The notes: generated from the letters alone by a model not told the origin. 6,421 nt of DNA from Verrucomicrobiota bacterium (GCA_005798925.1 SYID01000199.1:1-6421); one strand, 5' to 3'; positions 1-6,344 are shown, numbered from the stretch's first letter. Numbers and translations are program-made.

Positions 1-122
1 CCGTGCCAGCCGACGTCGGACCAGCCGAGGTCGTCGGCGACGATGAGCAGGATGTTCGGGCGCTCCGCGGAGAAGAGAGGCGACAGCGCGAGCAGGCAGG
101 CGAGGAGGGCGCGAGCGTTCAT
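1..122 (-). CDS. Third sulfatase, N-terminal 40 residues only (runs off the window)
   Basis: This is the start of a secreted sulfatase whose remainder lies beyond base 1. Reading from the ATG at 122 gives a hydrophobic signal peptide (ARALLACLLALSPLFSA, cleavage probably after Ala19). The classic sulfatase opening follows: PNILLIVADDLGWSDVGWHG, with the calcium-ligand pair Asp30-Asp31. The DDLGWSDVGWHG form resembles arylsulfatase B / N-acetylgalactosamine-4-sulfatase-like members more than the other two sulfatases here; that subfamily hint is inference from a short stretch. The formylglycine Cys motif is outside the window, so activity cannot be judged. The gene is last in the visible series, 65 nt after the preceding stop. 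It is the only gene with a GGAGG-type sequence upstream, about 23 nt away with a hairpin between. No in-frame start further upstream is plausible. Confidence 0.93.
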   Translation of the reverse strand, partial: MNARALLACLLALSPLFSAERPNILLIVADDLGWSDVGWH

Positions 123-140
123 AGGGGTGCGTGCACCCTA
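123..140 (-). promoter_or_regulatory. Hairpin between Shine-Dalgarno-like GGAGG and the third sulfatase start
   Basis: The 18 bases just before the ATG contain an inverted repeat, GGGTGC (138-133) and GCACCC (130-125). This can form a 5-6 bp GC-rich stem with a 2-4 nt loop, extendable by CUA/UAG pairing if one G is bulged. A GGAGGGAG element lies at 150-143. Linear spacing from GGAGG to the ATG is 23 nt, too long for normal initiation. Folding out the 14-nt hairpin (125-138) leaves about 9 nt, within the usual range. I infer that the stem sets the effective spacing. It could instead be a weak attenuating structure or chance; no U-tract follows it, so it is not an intrinsic terminator. Confidence 0.45.
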
Positions 141-145
141 GTCTC

Positions 146-150
146 CCTCC
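146..150 (-). promoter_or_regulatory. Shine-Dalgarno-like GGAGG for the third sulfatase
   Basis: GGAGG is read on the minus strand from 150 to 146, within GGAGGGAG. It is the only strong anti-16S match found just upstream of any start in this window. It sits too far from the ATG at 122 unless the intervening hairpin at 125-138 forms. Confidence 0.45.
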
Positions 151-167
151 GTCTCGTGGACAGGCTT

Positions 168-173
168 TTTATA
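168..173 (-). promoter_or_regulatory. Possible -10-like TATAAA in the only sizeable intergenic gap
   Basis: On the minus strand the gap reads CATATAAAAAGCC, giving a TATAAA at 173-168 in an otherwise GC-rich region. An initiation point about 7 nt downstream would leave a 5' leader of roughly 38 nt that holds the GGAGG and hairpin. No convincing -35 hexamer lies 16-18 nt upstream, where the end of the preceding coding sequence is GC-rich. An internal promoter is therefore only a possibility. Confidence 0.2.
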
Positions 174-187
174 TGAGGGGATACGAA

Positions 188-1993
188 TCAGCGGCCGAAG
201 TGCGCGATATCGGCCGTCCCCTTGGCGGGGCGCAGTTCGATCGAGCGGAGGCGCAGGCCATCGGCCCGCTCGCCCAGGCTCAGGCGCAGATGGATGGCCT
301 GGCCGTCGACGGGCAGGGGGATGCTCTGCTCGGAGGCGCCGGCGGGAATCTCGAACCGCACGAGGTTGGCGGGCAGGAAGTCGGGCTGATCCTTGGTACG
401 CCAGCTGAGCGAGCCGTGGGTCGCGACTTTGGCGTCGGCCTTGATGATCGCCGTCACGGGGCCTTTCAGCGCCAAGCCGGTCTTCGCGAGGAAAGGCTTG
501 GCGTTCTTGGCCGCCTTGGGTTCGGCGGCGACGACCAGAGCCCCGTCCTGGGTCGCGATGGTTCCGTTGCGGGCGAACCAGCCTTGGACGGCGCCGGCGG
601 GCTCGTTCTTGCGCGGCGCGGCGGAGGAGGCGGTGATGACGCCGTGTTCGGCGAACATGCCTTCGTGATGTGGATCCAGGCTCGTGGGGAGTCCGGGAGG
701 CGAGAGGGTGTCGCTCCAGGCCTTGAGCGCCGTTCGAAGGCGGGCCACGATTTCCGGGCGCGCCTTGGCCTGGTTCTTGGCGAGGTTCTCGCCGTCGGCC
801 GTCGTCACGTCGAACAGCATTTCCTCTCGGTCGCCGAGGCGGACGAGCTTCCAGGGGTGTTCCAGTACCGCGGCCTGCGAGCCCCAGCGCCAGAAGAGAC
901 GCTCATGCGGCGCGCCGGTATTCTGTCCGCTGACGAAGGGCGCGAGGTCCGTGCCGTCGAGTTCCGGGGCTTTCGGCAGGCCGGCGGCGGCGACGGCCGT
1001 CGCGGCGACGTCGAGGCTGCTGACGGGCTGATCGTAGACCTTGCCGGCGGGCAGGCGGGCGGGCCACGTGGCCACGAAGGGCGTACGGATGCCGCCTTCG
1101 CTCAGCATGCCTTTCTGGCCGATGAGCGGCGTGTTGAGCGAGCCGTCCCAGGCTTTGCCGAGGGGCGCGCCGTTGTCGCCGATGAACACGATGAGCGTGT
1201 TCTGGTCCTGACCGGTCGCCTTGAGCTTCGCGCGCAGCTGGCCGATGCCTTCGTCCATCGCCGCGATCATCGCCAAAGCCTGGCGACGTTCCTTGGGCAG
1301 ATGGGCGGGCGTCTTCGAGAACCACGGTTCCGGGGATTCGAGCGGGACGTGTGGGGCGTAGTAAGCCAGGTAGAGGAAGAAAGGCTGGGCGGGCTGGGCG
1401 GCCCGGCGATCCAGGAAGGACAGGGCGGCCTCGGTCTGCACGACCACGCGGAAACGATTGTCCGCCACAAGGTGCGGGGCGTCGGCGAAAGGTTTCCCTG
1501 AGAGGTCATGCGAGGCATAGAACTGCCGGAGCTCGCCGCGGAAGTATTCGTCAAAGCCCTGCGCGTGGGGCATGTGCTCCTTGGCGACGCGGAGGCCTTT
1601 CTCGCCCTTCTTGCCGCCGACGAGGTCGAGGTGCCATTTGCCGACCTGTCCGGTGACGTAGCCCGCGGCCTTGAGGCGTTCGGCGATGGTCAGTTCGGTG
1701 AGCGGCAACGGCCCTTTGTTGTTGTCCTCCACGCCGAAGCGCTGCTGGTAGCGGCCGGTGAGGACGCCGGCGCGCGAAGGGACGCACTGGGGCGCGGTGA
1801 CGTAGCCCCGCGTGAAACGGACGCCCTCGCGGGCCAATGCATCAAGATGCGGCGTGCGGATGTCCTGGTCCGAACCTTGGACGGCGAGATCGGCCCAGCC
1901 ATGGTCGTCCGAATAGATGAGGATGATGTTCGGCTTGTCCGCCGCATGAATCGCGAACGAAGCAAGCAATAGGGCGAGGAGACAGCGAAGCAT
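188..1993 (-). CDS. Secreted type I sulfatase with C-terminal beta-rich extension (601 aa)
   Basis: This is a formylglycine-dependent sulfatase, predicted to remove sulfate esters from a glycan outside the cytoplasm. The ATG at 1993 opens a signal peptide (LLALLLASFAIHA, cleavage near residue 17). Visible family landmarks are Asp29-Asp30, C70-V-P-S-R74 (Cys70 becomes formylglycine), K119-W-H121, PH215VP, D273-N274-G and K294 in GQKGMLSEGGIRTP, so the catalytic set looks complete. The sulfatase fold appears to end near residue 430-450. About 150 further residues (GWFARNGTIA to the end) look like a separate beta-sandwich domain I cannot name. A start well upstream would add an Arg/Pro/His-rich stretch overlapping the previous gene and was not used. 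The ATG lies 14 nt after the upstream stop with no clear Shine-Dalgarno, suggesting coupled reinitiation. Substrate position is unknown. Confidence 0.95.
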   Translation of the reverse strand: MLRCLLALLLASFAIHAADKPNIILIYSDDHGWADLAVQGSDQDIRTPHLDALAREGVRFTRGYVTAPQCVPSRAGVLTGRYQQRFGVEDNNKGPLPLTELTIAERLKAAGYVTGQVGKWHLDLVGGKKGEKGLRVAKEHMPHAQGFDEYFRGELRQFYASHDLSGKPFADAPHLVADNRFRVVVQTEAALSFLDRRAAQPAQPFFLYLAYYAPHVPLESPEPWFSKTPAHLPKERRQALAMIAAMDEGIGQLRAKLKATGQDQNTLIVFIGDNGAPLGKAWDGSLNTPLIGQKGMLSEGGIRTPFVATWPARLPAGKVYDQPVSSLDVAATAVAAAGLPKAPELDGTDLAPFVSGQNTGAPHERLFWRWGSQAAVLEHPWKLVRLGDREEMLFDVTTADGENLAKNQAKARPEIVARLRTALKAWSDTLSPPGLPTSLDPHHEGMFAEHGVITASSAAPRKNEPAGAVQGWFARNGTIATQDGALVVAAEPKAAKNAKPFLAKTGLALKGPVTAIIKADAKVATHGSLSWRTKDQPDFLPANLVRFEIPAGASEQSIPLPVDGQAIHLRLSLGERADGLRLRSIELRPAKGTADIAHFGR

Positions 1994-2007
1994 GATATGA
2001 ATGCAGG

Positions 2008-2610
2008 TCAAGGAGCCGTCGACGTGACACGCAGTCGACGGAATTCGAGGGCGCCGGCCTGCTCGCCGGTCGGGCCGCCGGATTCGCCGCCGAGTCCGAA
2101 GGTGAGTTTCTCTTCGGCGACGCAGGGCGCTGCGGCGCGGATGACATGATCGTCGACGGTGGCCTCCAGCTTGTCGCCGTTGAAGACGATGCGCACGTGG
2201 TGCCAGGTCTCCGTCGGCAACGGGGCGGGCACCTTGGCGAGTTCCTGGCTCTCGCCCTTCTTGGGGTGGGCGAGGACGCGGAGCTCCTTGGTGGTCATCA
2301 CGAGATGGCAGATATGGCCTCTCTCTTGGCTGCCGTTGAAGATGATCCCTGCGAAGCTTGCCTTGCCGATGAGGCGGAAATCGCATTCCACGATACCGTC
2401 CTTCAGGGGCAGCCTGTGCACCTTGACCGGACCATGGCGCCGGGCGCCCGATTCGAAGCCGCGCAGCACGCCGTCTTTGGCGCTCCAGGTGCCCAGCCCC
2501 CAGAACCAATCCTTGGAGAGTTCATGGTCGAACCTCTCTTCGAGGATGACCTTGGGCTCGGCGGCAAGGGCCGCGAGCGGAGCGAGCAGGAGGGCGAGCA
2601 GGGTTCTCAC
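2008..2610 (-). CDS. Exported small beta-sandwich (DUF1080/concanavalin-like) protein (200 aa)
   Basis: This is a secreted non-lipidated protein of probable glycan-related function. The GTG at 2610 gives MRTLLALLLAPLAALAAEPK, a clean signal peptide ending near Ala17. The upstream gene's TGA overlaps it (GTGA), which supports this start and translational coupling. The rest is one domain with W42SAKDGVLR near the N-terminus and W136HHVRIVFNGDKLEATVDD near residues 136-154. This pattern is seen in DUF1080 / LamG-like jelly-roll domains, some of which bind sugars and some of which are called 3-keto-disaccharide hydrolases. The family call is from motif memory, not a search. It resembles the adjacent upstream protein along most of its length, so the two are likely ancient tandem duplicates. 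No catalytic residue set could be identified; a lectin-like role is inference. Confidence 0.9.
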   Translation of the reverse strand: MRTLLALLLAPLAALAAEPKVILEERFDHELSKDWFWGLGTWSAKDGVLRGFESGARRHGPVKVHRLPLKDGIVECDFRLIGKASFAGIIFNGSQERGHICHLVMTTKELRVLAHPKKGESQELAKVPAPLPTETWHHVRIVFNGDKLEATVDDHVIRAAAPCVAEEKLTFGLGGESGGPTGEQAGALEFRRLRVTSTAP

Positions 2611-3194
2611 TGCTGTACGCCTTTGATCACGAGGTTGCGGACTTCGGCGGACTTGGCGCCGGCGATCCAGCTGCGGGTCTTCGGCGTGGCGAGGAAGGGG
2701 TGCTGGGCGCTCAGCTCCTGGCCGTCGATACGGACGGCCATGCGGTCGCCGGTCCACTCGACGCGGACGTGACGCCACTGGCCTTTGACGGGCTGGAGCG
2801 GGAGGCGGGCGAGGATGTGCGACGGCTTGACGGAGTCTTCGGCGATATGGACCGAGCCGGGGGAGATGACGACGCGTCCGACGTGCTTTTCGGCGTCGCA
2901 CCCGATGTAGAAGATCGCGGGCACGTCCTGCCGGTATTCGAGTTCGATGACGGCGGTCTTCAGGCCGACCCAGTGCTGGAGCACCGGCACATGCTTGCGC
3001 GCGGGGATCTCGGTCATGCGCAGGACGCCGTCGTCGGGCTTCCACTCGCCATGGGGGATCTTCCACGGTTCGACGAACGCGGACTTGAAGCCGGGTGCGA
3101 CGATGACCGGCGGCTCCTCTTGGACGAGCAGCGGCCCGGTGGAGCAGGCTGAGCAGAGCAGGGCGGCGGTGAGAGCAGTGAGGAGGCGTTGCAT
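2607..3194 (-). CDS. Probable lipoprotein with beta-sandwich (DUF1080/concanavalin-like) domain (195 aa)
   Basis: The ATG at 3194 starts MQRLLTALTAALLCSACSTG, a signal sequence with a possible lipobox CSA-C17. The -3 residue is Cys instead of the usual Leu, so lipidation is likely but not certain. The mature part is a single beta-rich domain with W51KPDDGVLRM near its start and W140RHVRVEWTGDRMAVRIDG at 140-158. These match in order and spacing the downstream neighbour (W..KDGVLR and WHHVRIVFNGD). The gene begins 10 nt after the upstream sulfatase stop and ends in a GTGA overlap with its paralogue, so it sits inside the operon between two sulfatases. A role in holding a sulfated glycan at the membrane, or an unrecognised enzyme activity, is inference. 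A longer upstream start adds an atypical Arg/Pro stretch before the signal peptide and is rejected. Confidence 0.9.
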   Translation of the reverse strand: MQRLLTALTAALLCSACSTGPLLVQEEPPVIVAPGFKSAFVEPWKIPHGEWKPDDGVLRMTEIPARKHVPVLQHWVGLKTAVIELEYRQDVPAIFYIGCDAEKHVGRVVISPGSVHIAEDSVKPSHILARLPLQPVKGQWRHVRVEWTGDRMAVRIDGQELSAQHPFLATPKTRSWIAGAKSAEVRNLVIKGVQQ

Positions 3195-3204
3195 GGCTTT
3201 TAGG

Positions 3205-4698
3205 TCAGGGGAAACGCACCGTGGTTCCGACGGCGTCGGGGCGTACGGTGCCGTCGTGGCCGATGACCGGGCGGGGATTTGGGAACCGGCCCAGCGGACG
3301 GACGCCCGGACCCGTCTCGGTGCGCCCAAGGTCCGCGTCCACGGCGGCTGCCCTCGCCAGCAGTCTTTGCACGACGTCCGGATTGGCCGCCGCGAGGTCG
3401 GTGGTCTCTCCGACGTCGGCTTCGAGGTCGTAGAGGCGAAGCGGCGCCTCCTTCTTCGGCTGCTTGGACTGGAAGGGGGCGTTGGAGCCCTCCAGCATCA
3501 GCTTCCAGCGACCGGCGCGCACCGCCTCAAGGGTCAGGCCGCGGAAATAGAGGAACTCATCGTGTCCCTTCGCGCCGTCCTTGCCCAGCAACACGGGGGA
3601 TAGGTCGATGCCGTCGACCTTGCGGTCGGGCAGTTTCGCGCCGGCCAGCTTGGCGAAGGTCGGATGGACGTCGAACATGCCGGTGATGACGTCGCTCGAA
3701 GTGCCAGCAGGGATCTTGCCCGGCCACCAAGCGATCGTCGGTGCGCGCACGCCGCCCTCCCAGGTGCTTCCCTTATGACCTTTGAGCGGCGCATTGCTGC
3801 TCCGCGTCGTTCCGCCGTTGTCCGAGGTGAAGATCACGAGCGTCCGCTGGTCCAGGCCGAGCTCGCGCAGCGTGTCCAGGATACGGCCCACCGACCAGTC
3901 GGTCTCCTCCACCCAGTCGGAGTAATGCCCGTGGGGCGACTTTCCGGCCCAGGCCTGTCCGGGGTAGAGCGGGAAGTGCACCGAGCTGTGCGGAAGGTAG
4001 AGGAAGAACGGCCCGTCCTTGCTCCGCCGGATGAAGGCCTCGGCCTCCCGGGTGTAGTCCGCCACGAGGCGCTGCTGCTCACCTTGCTTCACGCGGGCGA
4101 TCGCCTTCCCGTCGCGCAGCATAGGCAGAGGGGGCTGGTCGCTCCCGCGCAGTCCGGTCTCCGGCGGATTCATCTTTCCGGCACGTGACTTGGGTTCGTC
4201 TTTCGGCGTAGGCTTTCCGAGGTCGCTCTTGGACCCTTCGGACGCCATGCCCATGTCGTTCGAATAGGGTATGCCGAAATAGAAGTCGAACCCCTGGGCG
4301 TTGGGGAGGAAGGGGGCCTGGTCGCCGAGGTGCCACTTGCCCACGCAGGCGGTCGCGTAGCCCGCGGCTTTCAGCGTCTCCGCCACGGTGACTTCATCGG
4401 GATGCAGGCCGACCTCGGCGGCGGGGAATAGCACGTGCGGCGTCGGCAGGACGCGCTTGGGGTAGCACCCGGTCATCAGCATCGCGCGCGAAGGCGAGCA
4501 CACGGGGGCGGCGTAGTAGGAGGTCAGTCGCATGCCCTCTTTGGCCATGCGGTCGAGGTTCGGGGTACGGTTGAGCTTGGACCCGAACGGTCCGATGTCG
4601 GCGTACCCGAGGTCATCGATGTTGATGACGATGAAGTTCGGGCGGGGTTGCTCGGCGGAGCAGAGGGCGACCAGCAGGACCAGGATCAGGTTTCTCAT
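3205..4698 (-). CDS. Secreted arylsulfatase-A-like sulfatase (497 aa)
   Basis: This is a type I sulfatase expected to hydrolyse sulfate esters of a glycan after formylglycine maturation. The ATG at 4698 opens a short signal peptide (LILVLLVALCSA). Landmarks are D28-D29, C67-S-P-S-R71 (formylglycine Cys67), K121-W-H123-LG, GIPYS146ND, VH241FP, D293-N294-GG and K309 in HKGSTWEGGVRAP. These line up in order with the metal and active-site residues of human arylsulfatase A (Asp29/30, Cys69, Lys123, His125, Ser150, His229, Asp281, Asn282, Lys302). The catalytic set therefore appears intact and the fold is full length. A polar Lys/Pro/Ser stretch at about 150-185 is probably a surface loop. It starts 2 nt after the preceding lipoprotein stop without a Shine-Dalgarno, implying coupling. 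A true substrate cannot be read from sequence alone. Confidence 0.96.
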   Translation of the reverse strand: MRNLILVLLVALCSAEQPRPNFIVINIDDLGYADIGPFGSKLNRTPNLDRMAKEGMRLTSYYAAPVCSPSRAMLMTGCYPKRVLPTPHVLFPAAEVGLHPDEVTVAETLKAAGYATACVGKWHLGDQAPFLPNAQGFDFYFGIPYSNDMGMASEGSKSDLGKPTPKDEPKSRAGKMNPPETGLRGSDQPPLPMLRDGKAIARVKQGEQQRLVADYTREAEAFIRRSKDGPFFLYLPHSSVHFPLYPGQAWAGKSPHGHYSDWVEETDWSVGRILDTLRELGLDQRTLVIFTSDNGGTTRSSNAPLKGHKGSTWEGGVRAPTIAWWPGKIPAGTSSDVITGMFDVHPTFAKLAGAKLPDRKVDGIDLSPVLLGKDGAKGHDEFLYFRGLTLEAVRAGRWKLMLEGSNAPFQSKQPKKEAPLRLYDLEADVGETTDLAAANPDVVQRLLARAAAVDADLGRTETGPGVRPLGRFPNPRPVIGHDGTVRPDAVGTTVRFP

Positions 4699-4700
4699 GA

Positions 4701-5366
4701 TCAGGGGGTCGGGATGACGATGACGTCGTCGATCTCGATGCCGGCGGCGCCGCCGTTCTGCATCCAGAGCAGTTTGCGCTTGGTCGCGTCGAAGTTCGGG
4801 CGCTGGAGCGTGCGGGTCCACTTGCCGTCGACGGACATGTCCACAGTATCCCCCTTGAAGACGAGTTTCACGGTGCGCCAATCGTTGGCGGAGAGATCGA
4901 CCTTTTCCGCCGGGAAGTGTTCGTTGGTGCGGTAAGCCTTGCTGACCGGATCGGGCGCGCGGGTGTTCTGGCGCAGCGGGTGCTTGGGGTCGAGGGTGTG
5001 GGCGTCGACTTCGAGCACGACGCTGTCGCGGTTGAGGCGGACACGGAGCATGTGGTCGACCGACCCATAACCGTCGTCGCCGTCGACGAAGAGCCAGAGC
5101 ATGCCGCCTTTCTCAAGGTGACGGTAGCGGAAGGACATCGTCAGGTCCTTGCCGGCCAGCGCCAGGTAGACCATCGGCGGGTATTTGCCGCCGCTGGATC
5201 CGCGGGTCCAGAGGACGCCGTCGCGCACGGACGTGTTCTTGTTCGGGAGCGGTGTCAGGAATTTCTTCGCTTCAAAGCCCGGCCCGAAATCCTCACGGAC
5301 CGAGAAGGCTTCCGGCGTGGCGCAACCGGCCAGCAGCAGGATGGAAAGGAGCGCCGCGACCTTCAT
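4701..5366 (-). CDS. Lipoprotein with DUF1080/concanavalin-like beta-sandwich domain (221 aa)
   Basis: The start MKVAALLSILLLAGCATPEA is a textbook lipoprotein signal with lipobox LAG-C15. The mature protein is one domain: an opening FSVREDFGPGFEAKKF, a middle segment rich in Trp, Tyr and Asp (WLFVDGDDGYGSVDHM, 91-106), and W163RTVKLVFKGDTVDMSVDG at 163-181. The last segment is the same core signature seen in the two other small beta-sandwich proteins of this cluster, but the remainder is more divergent. Such domains in secreted PVC proteins are associated with carbohydrate binding or cleavage; which applies here is unknown. The ATG at 5366 overlaps the esterase stop (ATGA) and the stop is 2 nt from the next sulfatase ATG. 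It is therefore tightly locked between an esterase and a sulfatase, favouring a shared glycan substrate. Confidence 0.91.
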   Translation of the reverse strand: MKVAALLSILLLAGCATPEAFSVREDFGPGFEAKKFLTPLPNKNTSVRDGVLWTRGSSGGKYPPMVYLALAGKDLTMSFRYRHLEKGGMLWLFVDGDDGYGSVDHMLRVRLNRDSVVLEVDAHTLDPKHPLRQNTRAPDPVSKAYRTNEHFPAEKVDLSANDWRTVKLVFKGDTVDMSVDGKWTRTLQRPNFDATKRKLLWMQNGGAAGIEIDDVIVIPTP

Positions 5367-6334
5367 TTGACGGCTTTGAGCTTCGCCAACAGGAATTCCG
5401 TGGGCGTCGCGTGCTTAGGGTTGGCGAGCCCCCGGTAATGCAGTTCGGCGGAGACGCCCTTGGTTGCGCAGTGTTCGGCGAGCTTGGCGCCGAAGTTCGC
5501 GGTGTGCGTCGGGTCTTTCTCGTTCTGACCGATGGCCGGCGGGCCTCCGAAGGTCATGTAGACCGCGGGGTCGTCGGATGAGACCAACGCATACGGAGAA
5601 TATTCCGCGATGAGCGGCAAGATGGACTCCCGGCCGGCGAGGAACTCCTCGAACGTCTTGAAGCCGAAGGCGTGGCCGCCGTAGTTGCTGTTAGGCGTCC
5701 ACTCCTTCATCTGCGCCGGATCGAGGGTCGTCTGCGGTCCGGTCACCGCCGCGCAGGTCAGGCGGGTGGATTCGCGGGCGATCGGGTCGGCCGACTTCGG
5801 GTCGGCGAGGTCGTCGTGGAAGGCCAGCCAGAGGCTGGAGCAGGCCCCGGCCGAGCCGCCGGCGGCGCCGACGCGGGTCTTGTCGAGGTTCCACTCGGCG
5901 GCCTTGCTGCGCACGAACTGCAGGGCGCGGGCGGCGTCGTGCAGGGGCGCCTTCACGGGGGGCGAGGTGTCGACCGCGGGGTCGCGCTTGATCAGGCGGT
6001 AGTTGATGGAGACGACCGAGACGCCGGCCTTGAGCAGGGCGGCGACGTCGGCGAACTTCTCCGCGCGCTCCTTGCTGCCGCCGACCCAGCCGCCGCCGTG
6101 GATGATGAAGACCAACGGCGTCGGTGTCGCGGATTCCGCCTGCCAGAAGTCGAGCACGTGGCGCTCATGGTCGCCATAACGTACGCCCGCGTGCGTGGGC
6201 TTGGGCAGCGAGGCCGAATACGCGTCGGCCTTGGCGGCGGCCTTGGCCTTCTTGGCCGAGGCTTTGGCCTTGGGGGCTTCCTGGGCGCCGAGCACGGCGC
6301 CGGCGAGGAGGGTGAGGAGGGTGAGGTATCGCAT
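5363..6334 (-). CDS. Secreted alpha/beta-hydrolase esterase, BD-FAE/lipase-like (323 aa)
   Basis: This is a probable carbohydrate esterase (acetyl, feruloyl or similar acyl group) acting outside the cytoplasm. The ATG at 6334 gives MRYLTLLTLLAGAVLGAQEA, a signal peptide cleaved near residue 17. A Lys/Ala linker follows (21-37). The hydrolase domain shows the oxyanion-hole H79GGGW, the nucleophile elbow G159GS161AG with Ser161 as nucleophile, the likely acid in DDP (254-256) and a candidate catalytic His277 in THTANFG. His assignment is uncertain. The pattern fits the BD-FAE / hormone-sensitive-lipase-like group common next to sulfatases in PVC bacteria. An ATG at 6370 in the same frame would overlap the upstream gene and put 12 polar residues before the signal peptide, so it was rejected. 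The start is 10 nt after the upstream stop, and the end overlaps the next gene as ATGA. Confidence 0.92.
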   Translation of the reverse strand: MRYLTLLTLLAGAVLGAQEAPKAKASAKKAKAAAKADAYSASLPKPTHAGVRYGDHERHVLDFWQAESATPTPLVFIIHGGGWVGGSKERAEKFADVAALLKAGVSVVSINYRLIKRDPAVDTSPPVKAPLHDAARALQFVRSKAAEWNLDKTRVGAAGGSAGACSSLWLAFHDDLADPKSADPIARESTRLTCAAVTGPQTTLDPAQMKEWTPNSNYGGHAFGFKTFEEFLAGRESILPLIAEYSPYALVSSDDPAVYMTFGGPPAIGQNEKDPTHTANFGAKLAEHCATKGVSAELHYRGLANPKHATPTEFLLAKLKAVK

Positions 6335-6344
6335 GGGTAAAGTC

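Noticed and set aside
37..60. Similar DNA near 37-60, 1906-1935 and 4620-4645 that looks like a dispersed repeat
   Set aside because: Each encodes the conserved sulfatase opening (P-N-I/F ... DD). The similarity follows from protein conservation and is not an independent DNA repeat.
123..187. Intrinsic terminator after the second sulfatase
   Set aside because: The hairpin at 125-138 abuts the next ATG and has no U-tract after it on the minus strand. The A-run at 166-170 (minus strand) precedes the hairpin and is on the wrong side.
131..1501. Long open frame on the plus strand (456 codons) opposite the second sulfatase
   Set aside because: It is antisense to a gene with intact sulfatase motifs. 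The predicted protein is Gly/Arg/Ala-rich without motifs or a leader, as expected when a GC-rich codon pattern leaves the opposite strand free of stops.
1994..2509. N-terminal extension of the second sulfatase frame into the preceding gene
   Set aside because: The extension is Arg/Pro/His-rich noise overlapping the upstream gene, whereas Met at 1993 is followed directly by a proper signal peptide. The same reasoning removes extensions at 4699-4881, 3195-3329 and 2611-3066.
4917..5438. Plus-strand open frames opposite the lipoprotein and esterase genes (also 2146-2772 and 5672-6340)
   Set aside because: They are shadows of real minus-strand genes, rich in Gly, Val, Arg and Ala, with no recognisable domain or ribosome site.
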